The notes beneath the pieces were generated by a model, which made no database searches, was not told the DNA's origin, and saw only the letters and a list, made by a program, of their open reading frames with translations. The translations under genes and the position numbers were made by a program. DNA of 64,000 bases, taken from NCBI GenBank assembly GCA_934675575.1, contig CAKUQQ010000008.1, positions 87,093-151,092 of the forward strand, in the 5' to 3' direction. Source of the stretch: an uncultured Muribaculaceae bacterium. GTDB lineage: Bacteria > Bacteroidota > Bacteroidia > Bacteroidales > Muribaculaceae. Below, in pieces: positions 36,044 through 46,511 of this stretch; position 1 is the first letter of the stretch; every line of letters starts with the position of its first letter.

Positions 36044-37561
36044 ATGGGAAAGAAAGCGTTATTGATGATTCTTGATGGTTGGGGAATTGGTGACAAAACC
36101 AAAAGTGATGCTATCTATAGCACCCCGACTCCGTATTGGGACAGCTTGTTGAACACATATCCACACTCACAGCTCAAGGCTTGTGGCGAGGACGTGGGTC
36201 TGCCCGACGGCCAGATGGGAAACAGTGAGGTGGGTCACCTGAACATAGGCGGTGGCCGCATTGTGTATCAAGACTTGGTTAAGATTAACCGCGCAATTAA
36301 GGACAAATCAATATTGAAAAATCCAGAGGTGGTGTCGGCATTCTCTTATGCACAAAAGACTGGCAAGGGAATACACTTCATGGGTTTGACATCGACAGGC
36401 GGTGTGCACAGCGAGCTGTCGCACTTGTTTGCTTTGTGTGACATTGCCAAAGAATATGAGCTGAAAAACGTGTATCTGCACTGCTTCATGGACGGTCGTG
36501 ACACCGACCCGATGAGTGGCAAGGGCTTCATAGAGCAAGTGGAAAAGCACTGTGCCGAGAGTGCAGGTGTGATAGCCACAATCACAGGCCGCTACTATGC
36601 CATGGACCGCGACAAGCGTTGGAACCGCATAAAGCTCGCCTACGACCAGCTCGTGAATGGCGAGGGCAAGAAGAGCGACAACATGGTGGCTGCAATGCAG
36701 GAGTCGTATGACGAGGGCGTGACCGACGAGTTCGTTAAGCCAATCGTTAACTCAACCGTTGACGGCCGCATCAAGGAAGGTGATGTGGTGATTTTCTTCA
36801 ACTACCGCAACGACCGCGCCAAAGAGTTGACCATGGTGCTCACCCAGCAGGATATGCCGGAAGAGGGCATGCATACAATCAAAGACTTGCAATATTACTG
36901 CATGACTCCGTATGACGCTTCGTTTACTGGAGTACACATCTTGTTTAAGAAAGAAAACGTGCAGGAAACTTTGGCTGAATACCTGTCGTCGAAAGGCTTG
37001 AAACAACTTCACATAGCCGAGACAGAGAAATATGCACACGTAACATTCTTCTTTAACGGTGGCCGTGAAGCTCCATTTGAAGGCGAGGACAGAATTCTCG
37101 TTCCATCGCCAAAGGTGGCAACTTATGACCTGCAACCTGAAATGAGCGCTTATCTCGTGAAAGACAAGCTCGTGGCTGCAATAAAGGAAGAAAAATATGA
37201 CTTCATTGTGGTTAACTATGCCAATGGCGACATGGTGGGTCACACAGGAGTGTATCCTGCCATACAAAAGGCAGTGGAGACGATTGACGCTTGTGTGAAA
37301 GACACCGTGGAAGCTGCCAAGGCAGCCGACTATGAGGTAATCATCATAGCTGACCACGGCAATGCCGACCATGCCATCAATGCCGACGGCACACCAAACA
37401 CAGCCCACTCGCTTAACCCAGTGCCATTTGTCTATGTCACAACCGACAAGAATGCCACTGTAGAGAATGGCCGTCTGGCCGATGTGGCTCCGTCAATCCT
37501 TAAGATTATGGATTTGCCACAGCCAAAGGAAATGACAGGCAAATGCTTGATTAAGAAATAA
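36044..37561 (+). CDS. gpmI: 2,3-bisphosphoglycerate-independent phosphoglycerate mutase
   Basis: Interconverts 3- and 2-phosphoglycerate in glycolysis. The 505-residue protein is of the alkaline phosphatase superfamily: [10 protein letters not shown], the phosphorylated serine in [12 protein letters not shown] (~residue 62), STGGVHS, DGRDTDP, NYRNDRA, and C-terminal metal motifs [12 protein letters not shown] and ADHGNADH. Length matches GpmI. Single gene with promoter and terminator; regular codon use suggests high expression. Confidence 0.96.
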   Translation: MGKKALLMILDGWGIGDKTKSDAIYSTPTPYWDSLLNTYPHSQLKACGEDVGLPDGQMGNSEVGHLNIGGGRIVYQDLVKINRAIKDKSILKNPEVVSAFSYAQKTGKGIHFMGLTSTGGVHSELSHLFALCDIAKEYELKNVYLHCFMDGRDTDPMSGKGFIEQVEKHCAESAGVIATITGRYYAMDRDKRWNRIKLAYDQLVNGEGKKSDNMVAAMQESYDEGVTDEFVKPIVNSTVDGRIKEGDVVIFFNYRNDRAKELTMVLTQQDMPEEGMHTIKDLQYYCMTPYDASFTGVHILFKKENVQETLAEYLSSKGLKQLHIAETEKYAHVTFFFNGGREAPFEGEDRILVPSPKVATYDLQPEMSAYLVKDKLVAAIKEEKYDFIVVNYANGDMVGHTGVYPAIQKAVETIDACVKDTVEAAKAADYEVIIIADHGNADHAINADGTPNTAHSLNPVPFVYVTTDKNATVENGRLADVAPSILKIMDLPQPKEMTGKCLIKK

Positions 37562-37589
37562 ATCTATTTCATATACTCGTTTTTAACGG

Positions 37590-37626
37590 CGACTTTGCAG
37601 GACGCGTTCTTGCAAAGTCGTTTTTT
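37590..37626 (+). terminator. Terminator of gpmI
   Basis: Perfect 10-bp stem CGACTTTGCA/TGCAAAGTCG with an 11-nt loop, then six T. Confidence 0.95.
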
Positions 37627-37710
37627 GTGCTGAAAAACGACCTTATGTGATTATTTTTTTGTAATTTCGTATGTTTTGTAAATGCAAATAAAACAGCAAA
37701 TTAATTTAAA

Positions 37711-39225
37711 ATGAAATCAATAATGAAAACTGCGTTGGCAGCCATGCTGATTTGTGCTGCCAATTTCACTGCGAGTGCAGAGCACGTGATAATAATGTCG
37801 GCAAACGACACACACAGCCAGATAGAGCCGGCTGCCGACGGACGAGGTGATGTGATGCGCCGCAAAGCTGTGTTCGACAAGATAAGGCGTGAAAACAAAA
37901 ACGTGGTGGCTGTTCATGCCGGTGATGCCGTGCAAGGCACTGTTTATTTCTCCATGTTTGGCGGCGAGGTGGAATATGCACTTATCGACAGCTTGGGCTA
38001 CGACTTCATTACTCCTGGCAATCATGAGTTTGACAACGGACTCGACAGCCTTGCCCACTATTACCGCAACATAAAGAAGGCAAAAATACTATCAGCAAAT
38101 TATGACATGAGCGGCACTAAACTTGCCGGAGTGGTGTGGCCATGGGCAGTTAAGGCCTATGGTGACAAGCGTGTGGGCTTCTTTGCTGTGAATGTGAATC
38201 CGCATGGCATGATTGTTGACAAAAACTATGCTGGCATGCGTTACTTGCGCTCCGATTCGGTGGCAGACGCCACAGCCAAATATTTGAAGACGGTGCAAAA
38301 GGTGGACTATGTGGTGATGATTTCGCACATAGGCTACACATCAATGGACCCGAAAGAACCAAATGACTCCTTGATAGTGGCCAAAAGCCACTACATTGAC
38401 ATAGTGGTGGGCGGACACTCGCACACTGTGATAAATCCCGGCACAGCAAAAAGTCTTGTAGCAAACGCCGACGGCAAAAAAGTGGTTATCGGCCAAAACG
38501 GCAAATCGGGCAAGTATGTGGGCAAATATGACCTTGACCTCGAAACTGGCAATGTGACTTATGAGCTTGTGGCAATCGACAAGTCGCTTGACGCAGAGGT
38601 GAACTATCCAGCCCTGTCGGCATGGCTTGCCAAATATAAGGCAAAAACTGACTCGCTGATGAACACTCCGGTGGCAAAGTCGGCCAGGTATATGAAAAAC
38701 AACAGCTATGCAAGCCAAAACTGGCTGTGCGATGCTGTGATGGAAATAGCTCCCAAGCTAACAAAAGAGAAAGTGCAATTTGCCATTATGAACAAAGGCG
38801 GCATAAGACAAGACATGCCCAAGGGAACGGTGACTGAAGGACTGATAGACGCAATGTTTCCATTTGACAACCGCTTTGTGGTGATGGAGTTGAGCGGCAA
38901 GGATCTGCTCGACGCTTTTGCAGTGATGGCAAACCGTGGTGGTGATGCTGTGAGCAAGGAACTGAAAATCATCTATGACAAGAACCGCAAAATCACATCG
39001 GCAAAGTTCAAGGGCAAAGAAATCAAGCCCAACGCCACCTATAAGTTCATAACGATAGACTACCTTGCAAATGGCGGCGACTATATGGTTTCGCTGAAAA
39101 ACGGCAAGCGGTTGTTTGTTGACGACGTGAAATATGGGTTGCACATACTTCGCTATCTCAGAGGGCTAAATGAGGCAGGGCGTGTGATAAATGCCAGCGA
39201 TGAGCCGCGTATGTTGGAGAAATGA
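37711..39225 (+). CDS. Exported 5'-nucleotidase/metallophosphatase
   Basis: 504 residues with a signal peptide (...CAANFTASA). N-terminal calcineurin-like metallophosphatase: MSANDTHSQIEP, AVHAGDAVQGT, TPGNHEFDNG, ISHIGYT, VGGHSHT. C-terminal 5'-nucleotidase domain: NKGGIRQDMPKG, FPFDNRFVVMELSGKDLL and TIDYLANGGDYM, which bind the nucleoside. It removes phosphate from nucleotides in the periplasm. Both domains are on one polypeptide. Its stop overlaps the start of the next gene by 4 bp (ATGA), so the two are translationally coupled. Confidence 0.92.
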   Translation: MKSIMKTALAAMLICAANFTASAEHVIIMSANDTHSQIEPAADGRGDVMRRKAVFDKIRRENKNVVAVHAGDAVQGTVYFSMFGGEVEYALIDSLGYDFITPGNHEFDNGLDSLAHYYRNIKKAKILSANYDMSGTKLAGVVWPWAVKAYGDKRVGFFAVNVNPHGMIVDKNYAGMRYLRSDSVADATAKYLKTVQKVDYVVMISHIGYTSMDPKEPNDSLIVAKSHYIDIVVGGHSHTVINPGTAKSLVANADGKKVVIGQNGKSGKYVGKYDLDLETGNVTYELVAIDKSLDAEVNYPALSAWLAKYKAKTDSLMNTPVAKSARYMKNNSYASQNWLCDAVMEIAPKLTKEKVQFAIMNKGGIRQDMPKGTVTEGLIDAMFPFDNRFVVMELSGKDLLDAFAVMANRGGDAVSKELKIIYDKNRKITSAKFKGKEIKPNATYKFITIDYLANGGDYMVSLKNGKRLFVDDVKYGLHILRYLRGLNEAGRVINASDEPRMLEK

Positions 39226-42200
39226 GAAAAAGAAATGTTATTGTCAGAATGACTACTGCAATGAATAGATTCAGAAAGTTTACGTTTGCGCTGCTGCTTG
39301 CGGTGCTGCTTGTGCCGTTGTTGTCAGCAACACCGTCGCCATCGAAAAAGAGTGCTGTGAGGGCGCAGAAGCGCATAGTGCCCACAATGCTGTCGAAAGT
39401 TGACAAAAACGAAATGGACACATGGGTCAACAGCACATTTGCAATGCTCACGCCAGAGGAGCGTGTGAGGCAGCTGATAGTGGTTGACATTTTCCCAGAG
39501 TACAGCGAGGTCAACCGCGCGCGTGTCAAGAAACTTGTGGCCGACCAAAAGATAGGCGGACTGATCTATAGCGAGGGTGACATAAGAAACCAGGCTCAAA
39601 TGACCAATTATGCACAGTCGCTTGCCACCATACCGCTGATGATTACCATTGACGGCGAGTGGGGCATTCAGATGCGGTTGAGCGATGCAACTAAATATCC
39701 GCGTAACTTGACACTTGGAGCCATAAGCGACGACCGCCTGTTTTATGACTATGGTCGCGAGGTGGCACGGCAATGCAAGCTGATGGGAATCCAGGTGAAT
39801 TTCGCTCCGGTGATGGACGTGCTCGATAATCCAGACAACAAGGTGATAGGCACACGCGCCTATGGCGAGAGTCCGGAGGCTGTGGCACGCCACGGCATAT
39901 CGTTCTCCAAGGGTATGGAAGACGGCGGCGTGCTCTCGGTGGCAAAGCATTTTCCCGGTCATGGCTCCACTATAGTTGACTCCCACAAGGCAATGCCAAC
40001 GGTGGTAAAGAGCCGCAAAGAACTCAACATGGTGGAACTGCTGCCATTCAGGCAATATGTCAATGCCGGATTGTCGGGCGTGCTGACAGGCCACTTGAGC
40101 GTTCCGGCACTGGAAAAACGCAAAATTCCTGCCACCATGTCGGATAACTGCGTGAATGGCTTGTTGAAGAAAGAAATGGGCTTCAATGGTTTGATATTTA
40201 CCGACGCACTTGTGATGAAAGGCGCAAATGTGAGCGGCTCGGTGTGTGTCAACGCACTGCTTGCCGGCAATGATGTGCTGCTCATGCCACCTACCGTAGA
40301 TGAAGAAGTGGCTGCCATAATGGCTGCCATAAAGAATGGCACGCTGAAGCAAAGTGACATTGACGAGAAGTGCAAAAAGATGCTGCGCTATAAGTTTGCT
40401 CTCGGCCTTAATCACAAGCCTGTGGTAAACCTCAACACAGTTGCTCAAGAGGTGAACTCGCAACAGGCCGCTGTGATGCTGCGCCGCTTGTGTGCCGGAA
40501 CAATCACTGTGGTCAAAAACAGCGGCCAGATTTTGCCAGTGGGCAACTTGCAGAGCCGCAACATTGCTGTGCTGACTATGGGTAACGACAATGGCGTGAA
40601 ATCTATGTTTCAACGTCGTTGCGCCAATTATGCCAAGACCACAGCATATAACTACAAGGCAGGAAGCTCGATTGCGGCTTTTGCCGACAGCATAGCCGCA
40701 CATCATCACGACTTGGTGATTGTGGGTGTGAGCAACGATGATGCCAATTATCGCAACGCTCTGCGAGTGCTTGGCACAAAGTGCAAAAACATAATTCTGG
40801 CTTTGTTTAACAAAACACTTGATGTGAGGCATTTTGCCGCCAATATTGACGATGCGAGTGTGAAAGCCGTGGTTCTGGGGTATGAGTCAAGCTCTATGGC
40901 CGAGGACTATGTGGCACAAACGATTTTTGGCGGCAATGGAGCCAATGGTGTGTTGCCGATAACCATAAAGGCAAGCGGTAAGAACCGCAAAGGCAAGACA
41001 TATCGCGCAGGATACGGAATAAAGTATAAGGCAAATCGCTTGGGCTATGGAATACCGGCAGAGGTGGGGCTTGACGACGGAATGTTGCATAAAATAGACT
41101 CGGTGGCAAATTATGGTGTAAAGGAGCACGCGTTTCCAGGGTGCGAGGTGCTTGTGGCTCGACATGGCAAAGTGGTGTGCAACCGCGCCTATGGAAAAAT
41201 AAGCTATGACTCAAAAGTGCCTGTCACAGAGAACACGCTGTTTGGCTTGGCCTCGGTGTCGAAAGCCACCGGAACGTTGAGCGGACTGATGAAACTTTAT
41301 GATGACGGAAAAATAGGGCTTGACGACAAATTGAGCAAGTTTATTCCGCAACTGCGTGATGGTGACAAAGAAGACTTGACCGTGAGAGAGGCACTGTATC
41401 ATGAGACGGGCATGCAGCCGAGCCTAAATGTGTCGCCTATCGTCTTTGACCGCAGCACCTATCGTGGAGCATTGATTTCGTCTAAGCAAGGTGGAGACTA
41501 CACGATAAAAATTAACGGGAGTGCCTATGGAAACCGTAACGCTAAGCTGCGCACCGACATTTTGTCGCCAGTTAAGACTGATGAGTGCAATGTGGAGATA
41601 GCGAAAGGCATTTGGGGTGGCAAACGGCTTTATGACACAATCATGAACGGAATTTACCACACTCCACTTGGGCAGAAGCGCTACTTGTATAGCTGCCTGA
41701 ATTTCTGTTTGCTTGCCAATGCAGAGCAGAATGTGACCCACTTGCCGCTTAATTATTTTGTGAACAATTATTTCTTTGCTCCACTTGGGGCATATCACAC
41801 ACTTTATCGCCCATTGAGCAAATTTAAGCCCGACGATATAGCCTATACGGAGGTTGACACGTTTTTGCGCCGCCAGCATGTGCATGGATATGTGCACGAT
41901 GAGCTTGCTGCATTTTCGGGTGGAGTGCAAGGCAACGCTGGTTTGTTTTCAAACGCCAACGACTTGGCAAAGCTGCTACAGATGTGGCTTAACCGCGGGT
42001 CGTATGGCGGAGTGAGATATTTGAAGCCTGCAACGGTTGAGACATTCTTGACCGATAAAAGTCCGAATAGCTTTAGGGGACTTGGCTTCGACAAGCCAAA
42101 CGTGAATAATCCGGCAAACTCCTCCACTTGCGATGAAGCTCCTGCCGAGGTGGTGGGACACACTGGATTTACAGGAACATGCTTTTGGGTTGACCCAAAG

Positions 42201-42326
42201 AATGACATGATATACATATTCTTGAGCAACAGGGTTAGTCCTTCGCGCAACAATCCGAACTTCAGGCGAGTGAGCGCAAGAACAAATATACAATCGATTA
42301 TATATAAGTCGATTATAGGAAAATAA
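39222..42326 (+). CDS. Fused glycoside hydrolase family 3 and serine beta-lactamase-like protein
   Basis: 1034 residues, exported. After a signal region (FTFALLLAVLLVPLLSA) comes a GH3 domain like NagZ: FAPVMDVLDNPDN, KHFPGHGSTIVDSHKAMP and TDALVMKGA, with Asp as presumed nucleophile, then a GH3 C-terminal sandwich (~400-600). From ~610 a class C beta-lactamase/penicillin-binding-type domain follows: SVSK (Ser-x-x-Lys), YSC in the place of the YxN motif, and HTG in place of KTG. Combined exo-beta-N-acetylhexosaminidase and peptidase/esterase action on peptidoglycan fragments is inferred from known relatives. Coupled to the 5'-nucleotidase gene. Confidence 0.9.
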   Translation: MRKRNVIVRMTTAMNRFRKFTFALLLAVLLVPLLSATPSPSKKSAVRAQKRIVPTMLSKVDKNEMDTWVNSTFAMLTPEERVRQLIVVDIFPEYSEVNRARVKKLVADQKIGGLIYSEGDIRNQAQMTNYAQSLATIPLMITIDGEWGIQMRLSDATKYPRNLTLGAISDDRLFYDYGREVARQCKLMGIQVNFAPVMDVLDNPDNKVIGTRAYGESPEAVARHGISFSKGMEDGGVLSVAKHFPGHGSTIVDSHKAMPTVVKSRKELNMVELLPFRQYVNAGLSGVLTGHLSVPALEKRKIPATMSDNCVNGLLKKEMGFNGLIFTDALVMKGANVSGSVCVNALLAGNDVLLMPPTVDEEVAAIMAAIKNGTLKQSDIDEKCKKMLRYKFALGLNHKPVVNLNTVAQEVNSQQAAVMLRRLCAGTITVVKNSGQILPVGNLQSRNIAVLTMGNDNGVKSMFQRRCANYAKTTAYNYKAGSSIAAFADSIAAHHHDLVIVGVSNDDANYRNALRVLGTKCKNIILALFNKTLDVRHFAANIDDASVKAVVLGYESSSMAEDYVAQTIFGGNGANGVLPITIKASGKNRKGKTYRAGYGIKYKANRLGYGIPAEVGLDDGMLHKIDSVANYGVKEHAFPGCEVLVARHGKVVCNRAYGKISYDSKVPVTENTLFGLASVSKATGTLSGLMKLYDDGKIGLDDKLSKFIPQLRDGDKEDLTVREALYHETGMQPSLNVSPIVFDRSTYRGALISSKQGGDYTIKINGSAYGNRNAKLRTDILSPVKTDECNVEIAKGIWGGKRLYDTIMNGIYHTPLGQKRYLYSCLNFCLLANAEQNVTHLPLNYFVNNYFFAPLGAYHTLYRPLSKFKPDDIAYTEVDTFLRRQHVHGYVHDELAAFSGGVQGNAGLFSNANDLAKLLQMWLNRGSYGGVRYLKPATVETFLTDKSPNSFRGLGFDKPNVNNPANSSTCDEAPAEVVGHTGFTGTCFWVDPKNDMIYIFLSNRVSPSRNNPNFRRVSARTNIQSIIYKSIIGK

Positions 42327-42367
42327 GCAACGCATTTTTTAAAGAAAGTCAAAATAAGAAATATAAA

Positions 42368-43438
42368 ATGAAACATTTATTATTTGCACTGGCTGTGGGC
42401 GTATGTTTGGCATCGTGCAGCAAAGGCGGTGACTACAAAATTGCAGTGACTTTTGCCGATGACACAATGAATGGCAAAACTGCCTATCTGACAAACTATG
42501 ACAATGGCGACACGATAGACAGTGCCGTTGTGAGCAATATGAGTGTCGCGTTTAAGGGAACGGTTGAGGATTCGTATTTCTCACGCATGATTGTTGACGG
42601 CAAGCGCATGGGATTTGTGGTTGAGCCTGGAGACATATCAATTATATGGGCCGACGGCAAGGCAACTGGCACTAAACTCAATGAGGAGCTTAACAAGAGT
42701 GACGAAGAATTGACAAAAATAGAGTCGGAATATGGCACACTGCAGGAGCAACTTGACAAAGGTGCTATCAATAAAGATCAATTTGATGCCAAGTCTGCCG
42801 CCGTTGATAAAAAAGAAAGCGGCTATTTTCAAGAGCTGTATAAGCGCAACAAGGACAATGGCATAGGTCCATGGGCATTTAACTACTATTTGATGTCGAA
42901 CGACTTCAGTGTAGCAAAAATAGATTCGCTGCTGGCAGAATTGCCCGATAGCTATAAGACATTGAAACGTGTGAATAAGGCCAAGAGTGATGCAAAGCAG
43001 AAGGAACTGACTGCCGTGGGGAAAAAGTTCACGGATTTTGCTATTCGCACAGAATCGGGCAAGACGGAAAAGCTGTCGGATTATGTGGGCAAAGGACAGT
43101 ATGTGGTGGTTGATTTCTGGGCAAGCTGGTGTGGTCCATGCCGCCGAGCCATAAAAGATGAATTGCTGCCAATATATAAGAAATATGCAGGCAAGGGGCT
43201 GACGGTGCTTGGCGTGGCTGTGTGGGACGCTCCTGCCGACACGCATAAAGCCATTGAGGAAATGCAAATTCCTTGGCAAGTTATGATTGGTGACAAAAAA
43301 CTGGAAGAGCCAACTGACTTATACGGAATTTCGGGCATACCGCACATAATGATAGTTGACCCTAATGGTGTGATAGTGTCGCGAGGTCTCGACGGCCAGG
43401 AACTGCTTAACAAAGTGGCAGAAATAATGAAAAAATAA
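42368..43438 (+). CDS. TlpA-like thioredoxin lipoprotein with DUF4369-like N-terminus
   Basis: 356 residues. Lipobox CLASCSKG (Cys17) predicts lipid anchoring. The first ~110 residues form a beta domain like DUF4369; a helical linker follows; from ~220 a TlpA/ResA-type thioredoxin domain has WASWCGPCRR as redox site and the cis-proline region GISGIPHIMIVD. Likely a periplasmic thiol-disulfide oxidoreductase. It lies 41 bp after the GH3 fusion gene and could be the third gene of that unit; the partner protein is unknown. Confidence 0.9.
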   Translation: MKHLLFALAVGVCLASCSKGGDYKIAVTFADDTMNGKTAYLTNYDNGDTIDSAVVSNMSVAFKGTVEDSYFSRMIVDGKRMGFVVEPGDISIIWADGKATGTKLNEELNKSDEELTKIESEYGTLQEQLDKGAINKDQFDAKSAAVDKKESGYFQELYKRNKDNGIGPWAFNYYLMSNDFSVAKIDSLLAELPDSYKTLKRVNKAKSDAKQKELTAVGKKFTDFAIRTESGKTEKLSDYVGKGQYVVVDFWASWCGPCRRAIKDELLPIYKKYAGKGLTVLGVAVWDAPADTHKAIEEMQIPWQVMIGDKKLEEPTDLYGISGIPHIMIVDPNGVIVSRGLDGQELLNKVAEIMKK

Positions 43439-43457
43439 GTCTAATTTTGATAAAGGG

Positions 43458-43506
43458 AAAGGCGGCAAGCGTGGAGTGTGACTCCTGCTTGCCGCCTTTT
43501 GTTTTT
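43458..43506 (+). terminator. Terminator of the TlpA-like gene
   Basis: AAAGGCGGCAAGC pairs with GCTTGCCGCCTTT, then TGTTTTTT. Confidence 0.95.
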
Positions 43507-43651
43507 TGTGGTGAGGGTGAATTGTGTGGTTTCTGCCTATTTTGCAGTTTGGTTGCTTTTTTGCAATTAGTTGGATTTTTGTGATTAGGGCTACTTTTTG
43601 TGATTTTGGTTGATTGTTGTAGGGTTGTTGGTGGCAGAAACTGTGGCGTGG

Positions 43652-44845
43652 TTATACGCGGGGGAGAACGTCGATTTTGAGTTTGGCGGCGGCACGGTCG
43701 GCTTTTGCCATGGCAGACTCAACATCTTTGTCGGTGGCAAGAATCACTGCCATGCGGCGGTGGCCACACACTTCTGGCTTGCCAAATATGCGTATTTGTG
43801 TGCCTGGCTCTTCAAGTGCTTTGTCAACATCGCTGAAAAGAACACGGTTGGAGTCTCCTTCAACAACGATTGCTTTTGAGACAGATGGGCCGTAGAATTT
43901 GATTTCGGGCACAGGGAGACCCATGAGTGCGCGTGCGTGCAGTGCAAACTCGCTTAGGTCTTGTGAAATCATCGTAACCATGCCGGTGTCGTGTGGGCGT
44001 GGCGAAACTTCACTGAAAATCACATCTTCGCCCTTGACGAACATCTCCACGCCGAATATGCCGTAGCCGCCGAGTGCGTCGGTCACTTTTTGGGCTATGT
44101 CGTGCGCTTTGGTTATGGCGGCTTCGCTCATGGCTTGTGGTTGCCAGGAGTAGCGGTAGTCGCCGTCTTTTTGTATGTGACCCACAGGTTGGCAGAAGTT
44201 GGTGCCGGATATGCTGCGCACGGTGAGCATGGTGATTTCGTAGTCGAAGTCAACAAATCCCTCCACAATCACGCGTCCGGCTCCTGCACGTCCGCCTTCT
44301 TGTGATATGTGCCATGCCTGCTCAATTTGCGATGCGTCTTTGATTACGCTTTGACCATGACCTGACGAGCTCATTATGGGCTTGACAACGCATGGAGTGC
44401 CGATTTCACTGACTGCGGCCTTGAACTCCTCGTATGTTGATGCAAAGCGGTAGGGCGAGGTCTTGACACCAAGTTCCTCGGCAGCCAGACGGCGTATGCC
44501 CTCACGGTTCATGGTGAGCAGCGTGGCGTGGGCTGTGGGCGTGACATGAAAACCTTTCTTTTCGAGGGCAACGAGTGCCGGCGTGGCAATCGCCTCAACC
44601 TCTGGAATTATGTGGTCTGGTTTTTCTTCCTCAATTACCTTTGTCAGTTCATCGGCATCGAGCATATTGAGAACATGAAACCGGTTGGCCACTTGCATTG
44701 CCGGAGCGTCGGGGTATCGGTCGCAGGCCACGACTTCCACACCAAGGCGTTGGAGCTCAATAGCCACTTCCTTGCCTAATTCACCACTTCCGAGCAACAG
44801 CGCTTTCTGCCCGATTTCTGTCTTGATAGATCCAATTTTTGTCAT
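43652..44845 (-). CDS. purT: Formate-dependent phosphoribosylglycinamide formyltransferase
   Basis: Adds formate to GAR with ATP in purine synthesis (step 3, folate-independent). The 397-residue ATP-grasp protein has the N-terminal glycine motif [35 protein letters not shown], the ATP-binding loop [11 protein letters not shown], and metal-binding [25 protein letters not shown]. Length fits PurT. No other pur gene adjoins it; the cysteine-less PurF paralog is 19 kb away. Confidence 0.96.
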   Translation of the reverse strand: MTKIGSIKTEIGQKALLLGSGELGKEVAIELQRLGVEVVACDRYPDAPAMQVANRFHVLNMLDADELTKVIEEEKPDHIIPEVEAIATPALVALEKKGFHVTPTAHATLLTMNREGIRRLAAEELGVKTSPYRFASTYEEFKAAVSEIGTPCVVKPIMSSSGHGQSVIKDASQIEQAWHISQEGGRAGAGRVIVEGFVDFDYEITMLTVRSISGTNFCQPVGHIQKDGDYRYSWQPQAMSEAAITKAHDIAQKVTDALGGYGIFGVEMFVKGEDVIFSEVSPRPHDTGMVTMISQDLSEFALHARALMGLPVPEIKFYGPSVSKAIVVEGDSNRVLFSDVDKALEEPGTQIRIFGKPEVCGHRRMAVILATDKDVESAMAKADRAAAKLKIDVLPRV

Positions 44846-44921
44846 TTGATAAATTAATGTTAAGGCGGCGACCGCTTTTTTGCAGTGGGCGGGGTCGTCG
44901 TTATATGTGTTACGATAGATG

Positions 44922-44929
44922 CAAAGTTA
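44922..44929 (-). promoter_or_regulatory. Promoter box of purT
   Basis: Minus-strand TAACTTTG, ~76 bp before the start codon; the upstream element is weak. Confidence 0.55.
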
Positions 44930-45017
44930 GTCAGAGTTGGCCTAAAAACAAAATGTGGCTTGCTGGCTGTGGCGGTGCTGGAAATGATGGTTGTGGGGTG
45001 TTGCGGAAGAGCGTGGT

Positions 45018-45048
45018 TTTGAGAATAGGGCAGAAATTATTAAATTTG
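45018..45048 (+). promoter_or_regulatory. Promoter of the unknown secreted protein gene
   Basis: TTTG at 45018-45021, 19 bp, TAAATTTG at 45041-45048. Confidence 0.7.
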
Positions 45049-45109
45049 CACTAATTGGTCAAAACCTAAGATTGGCCAGTAAGAACGAAAAATTTTGTTA
45101 ACACTTCTC

Positions 45110-45979
45110 ATGAAAAAAGTATTTTTGCCATTATTGGCATTGACAATAACTTTCTCCATTACAACCCCAAGGCTTAGTGCGGCACAGTTGGCCGACGAAA
45201 AAGACTATGACGAGAGCGTGCGGCTTCCGGTGCGTCGTCTGCACCCTGAGCGACCGACAAAGGAGCAGCAAAAGCAAATGAAGGCCGCAAGTGAAAGAGA
45301 GCAGCAACGCAAGGCTGAAATAGACGATGAAATGCAGGCTGGATTTGGCACTGTGAAGAAAAAGCCTAAGCGGCAATCATCGGGGAAAAAGACGGCTGAG
45401 GAAAAGGCGTTGCTCGACAGGCTGCTCAACGAGGACTACGCAATAACAGACTTGAGGGCAGAGATGATGAAGCCCAAGAAATGGAAAGATGAGCCAGTGC
45501 GCGGCACCAAGGCCTCGCTAATGCCTTATTGCAACCGTGAGGAGGTGGGCAGCGGCAGCATGACGGAATATCGCTATCGTCCAAAGACGGCTCCTAAAGA
45601 TGAGCTGTCGAATGGGCTGTTTCTGTATTTTGACGTGAAAGGCGGAATGCCAGTGAACTTGAGGCTGCGTGGGCAGTATTATGCCGACGACCCTCTGGCT
45701 TTCAAAAAAATAATTTTCACAATAGACGGCTTCAACTATGAATATGTGCCCAACAAGGTGAACACCGGCAAGAAAGGCCGCTTTTGCTGGGAAAACTGTG
45801 ACGAGCCTCTGCGCACCAAAAACAAGGATTTGCTATACGCTCTCACACACTGCACGTGGGTGAGGGTGACATTTGTGGGCACACGCGGATTTAACCATGT
45901 GCGCACGCTTAACGACAATGAAGTGAAAGATTTTTATCACGTGTTTGAATTGTATCGCGTGCTTGGCGGCATAATTTGA
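45110..45979 (+). CDS. Secreted protein of unknown function
   Basis: 289 residues from the ATG at 45110 (an upstream TTG would add five residues). A signal peptide (MKKVFLPLLALTITFSITTPRLSA) is followed by a ~90-residue basic, Gln/Lys-rich, probably coiled region, and from ~135 a globular beta-rich part (LFLYFDVKGGMPVNLRLRGQYYADD, IIFTIDGFNYEYVPN, WVRVTFVGTRGFNHVRTL). I do not recognise a family. The C-terminal half looks like a conserved carbohydrate- or peptide-binding-like fold, but that is only an impression. Promoter upstream is clear; the gene is not in an operon. Confidence 0.75.
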   Translation: MKKVFLPLLALTITFSITTPRLSAAQLADEKDYDESVRLPVRRLHPERPTKEQQKQMKAASEREQQRKAEIDDEMQAGFGTVKKKPKRQSSGKKTAEEKALLDRLLNEDYAITDLRAEMMKPKKWKDEPVRGTKASLMPYCNREEVGSGSMTEYRYRPKTAPKDELSNGLFLYFDVKGGMPVNLRLRGQYYADDPLAFKKIIFTIDGFNYEYVPNKVNTGKKGRFCWENCDEPLRTKNKDLLYALTHCTWVRVTFVGTRGFNHVRTLNDNEVKDFYHVFELYRVLGGII

Positions 45980-46157
45980 TTATAGAGTTTAGCTGTAGCT
46001 TTAATGGTGTGGTGATGAAAGGCACGCCCGACACAGCAGAAAAATGAAAACAAAAAAAAGATAGACTCACAAAATGGTTGAGCTATCTTAAAATGCTGCA
46101 ATAAAATCACCAAATGTGTGTGGTGACTTTGCGTAGAACTCTAATTTCGTAAAAAAA

Positions 46158-46367
46158 TCAGATTAATGTCACGTCAACTTGCTTTTCGGCTTCGTCGGCC
46201 ACAATGTTGACTTTGCCTTCGCGGGCGAGCCACCCGATGGCTGCAAACACTTCTTTTTCTTTCAACTTAGTGGCTTTTTTAAGACCCTTCACGTCGAGGG
46301 AGCCTTTAGCGTCGTTGAGAGCGTTCCAAACAGCGCCAGCCCAAAGTCCGATAGTTTCTACGTTCAT
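46158..46367 (-). CDS. Small winged-helix protein (DUF2582-like)
   Basis: 69 residues: NVETIGLWAGAVWNALNDAKG, then a helix-turn-helix-like SLDVKGLKKATKLKEKEVFAAIGWLAREGKVNI and a short beta wing. This matches the small winged-helix family DUF2582, widespread in Bacteroidetes and archaea, of unknown target. Its short length makes it a stand-alone domain. It is divergent to rsgA, with promoters of the two genes intertwined. Confidence 0.85.
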   Translation of the reverse strand: MNVETIGLWAGAVWNALNDAKGSLDVKGLKKATKLKEKEVFAAIGWLAREGKVNIVADEAEKQVDVTLI

Positions 46368-46457
46368 AGTTTTAAAAATAAATTAAAAATTTAGTGTGAT
46401 TACATGACTGTGTCGCGGCTGTCGAAGCAGCAACTGGCACATGCTTGATAATCACTG

Positions 46458-46488
46458 CAAATGTAATGCTTTTTGCATAATTATTCAA
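46458..46488 (-). promoter_or_regulatory. Promoter of the winged-helix protein gene
   Basis: Minus-strand TACATTTG (46458-46465) with TTG 20 bp upstream (46486-46488). Confidence 0.65.
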
Positions 46489-46499
46489 ATGATTTGCAC

Positions 46500-46507
46500 T
46501 ACCTTTG
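46500..46507 (+). promoter_or_regulatory. Promoter box of rsgA, directly before the start codon
   Basis: TACCTTTG ends 4 bp before the ATG at 46512. With the usual 5-6 nt spacing to the first transcribed base the mRNA would begin at the start codon. Confidence 0.55.
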
Positions 46508-46511
46508 TTGC

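Noticed and set aside
39324..40832. About 500-codon minus-strand frame opposite the GH3 fusion
   Set aside because: His/Cys/Val-rich composition typical of antisense shadows; the plus strand encodes clear GH3 motifs.
46473..46511. Longer rsgA start (13 extra residues)
   Set aside because: It would run through the promoter box and the residues do not fit RsgA N-termini.
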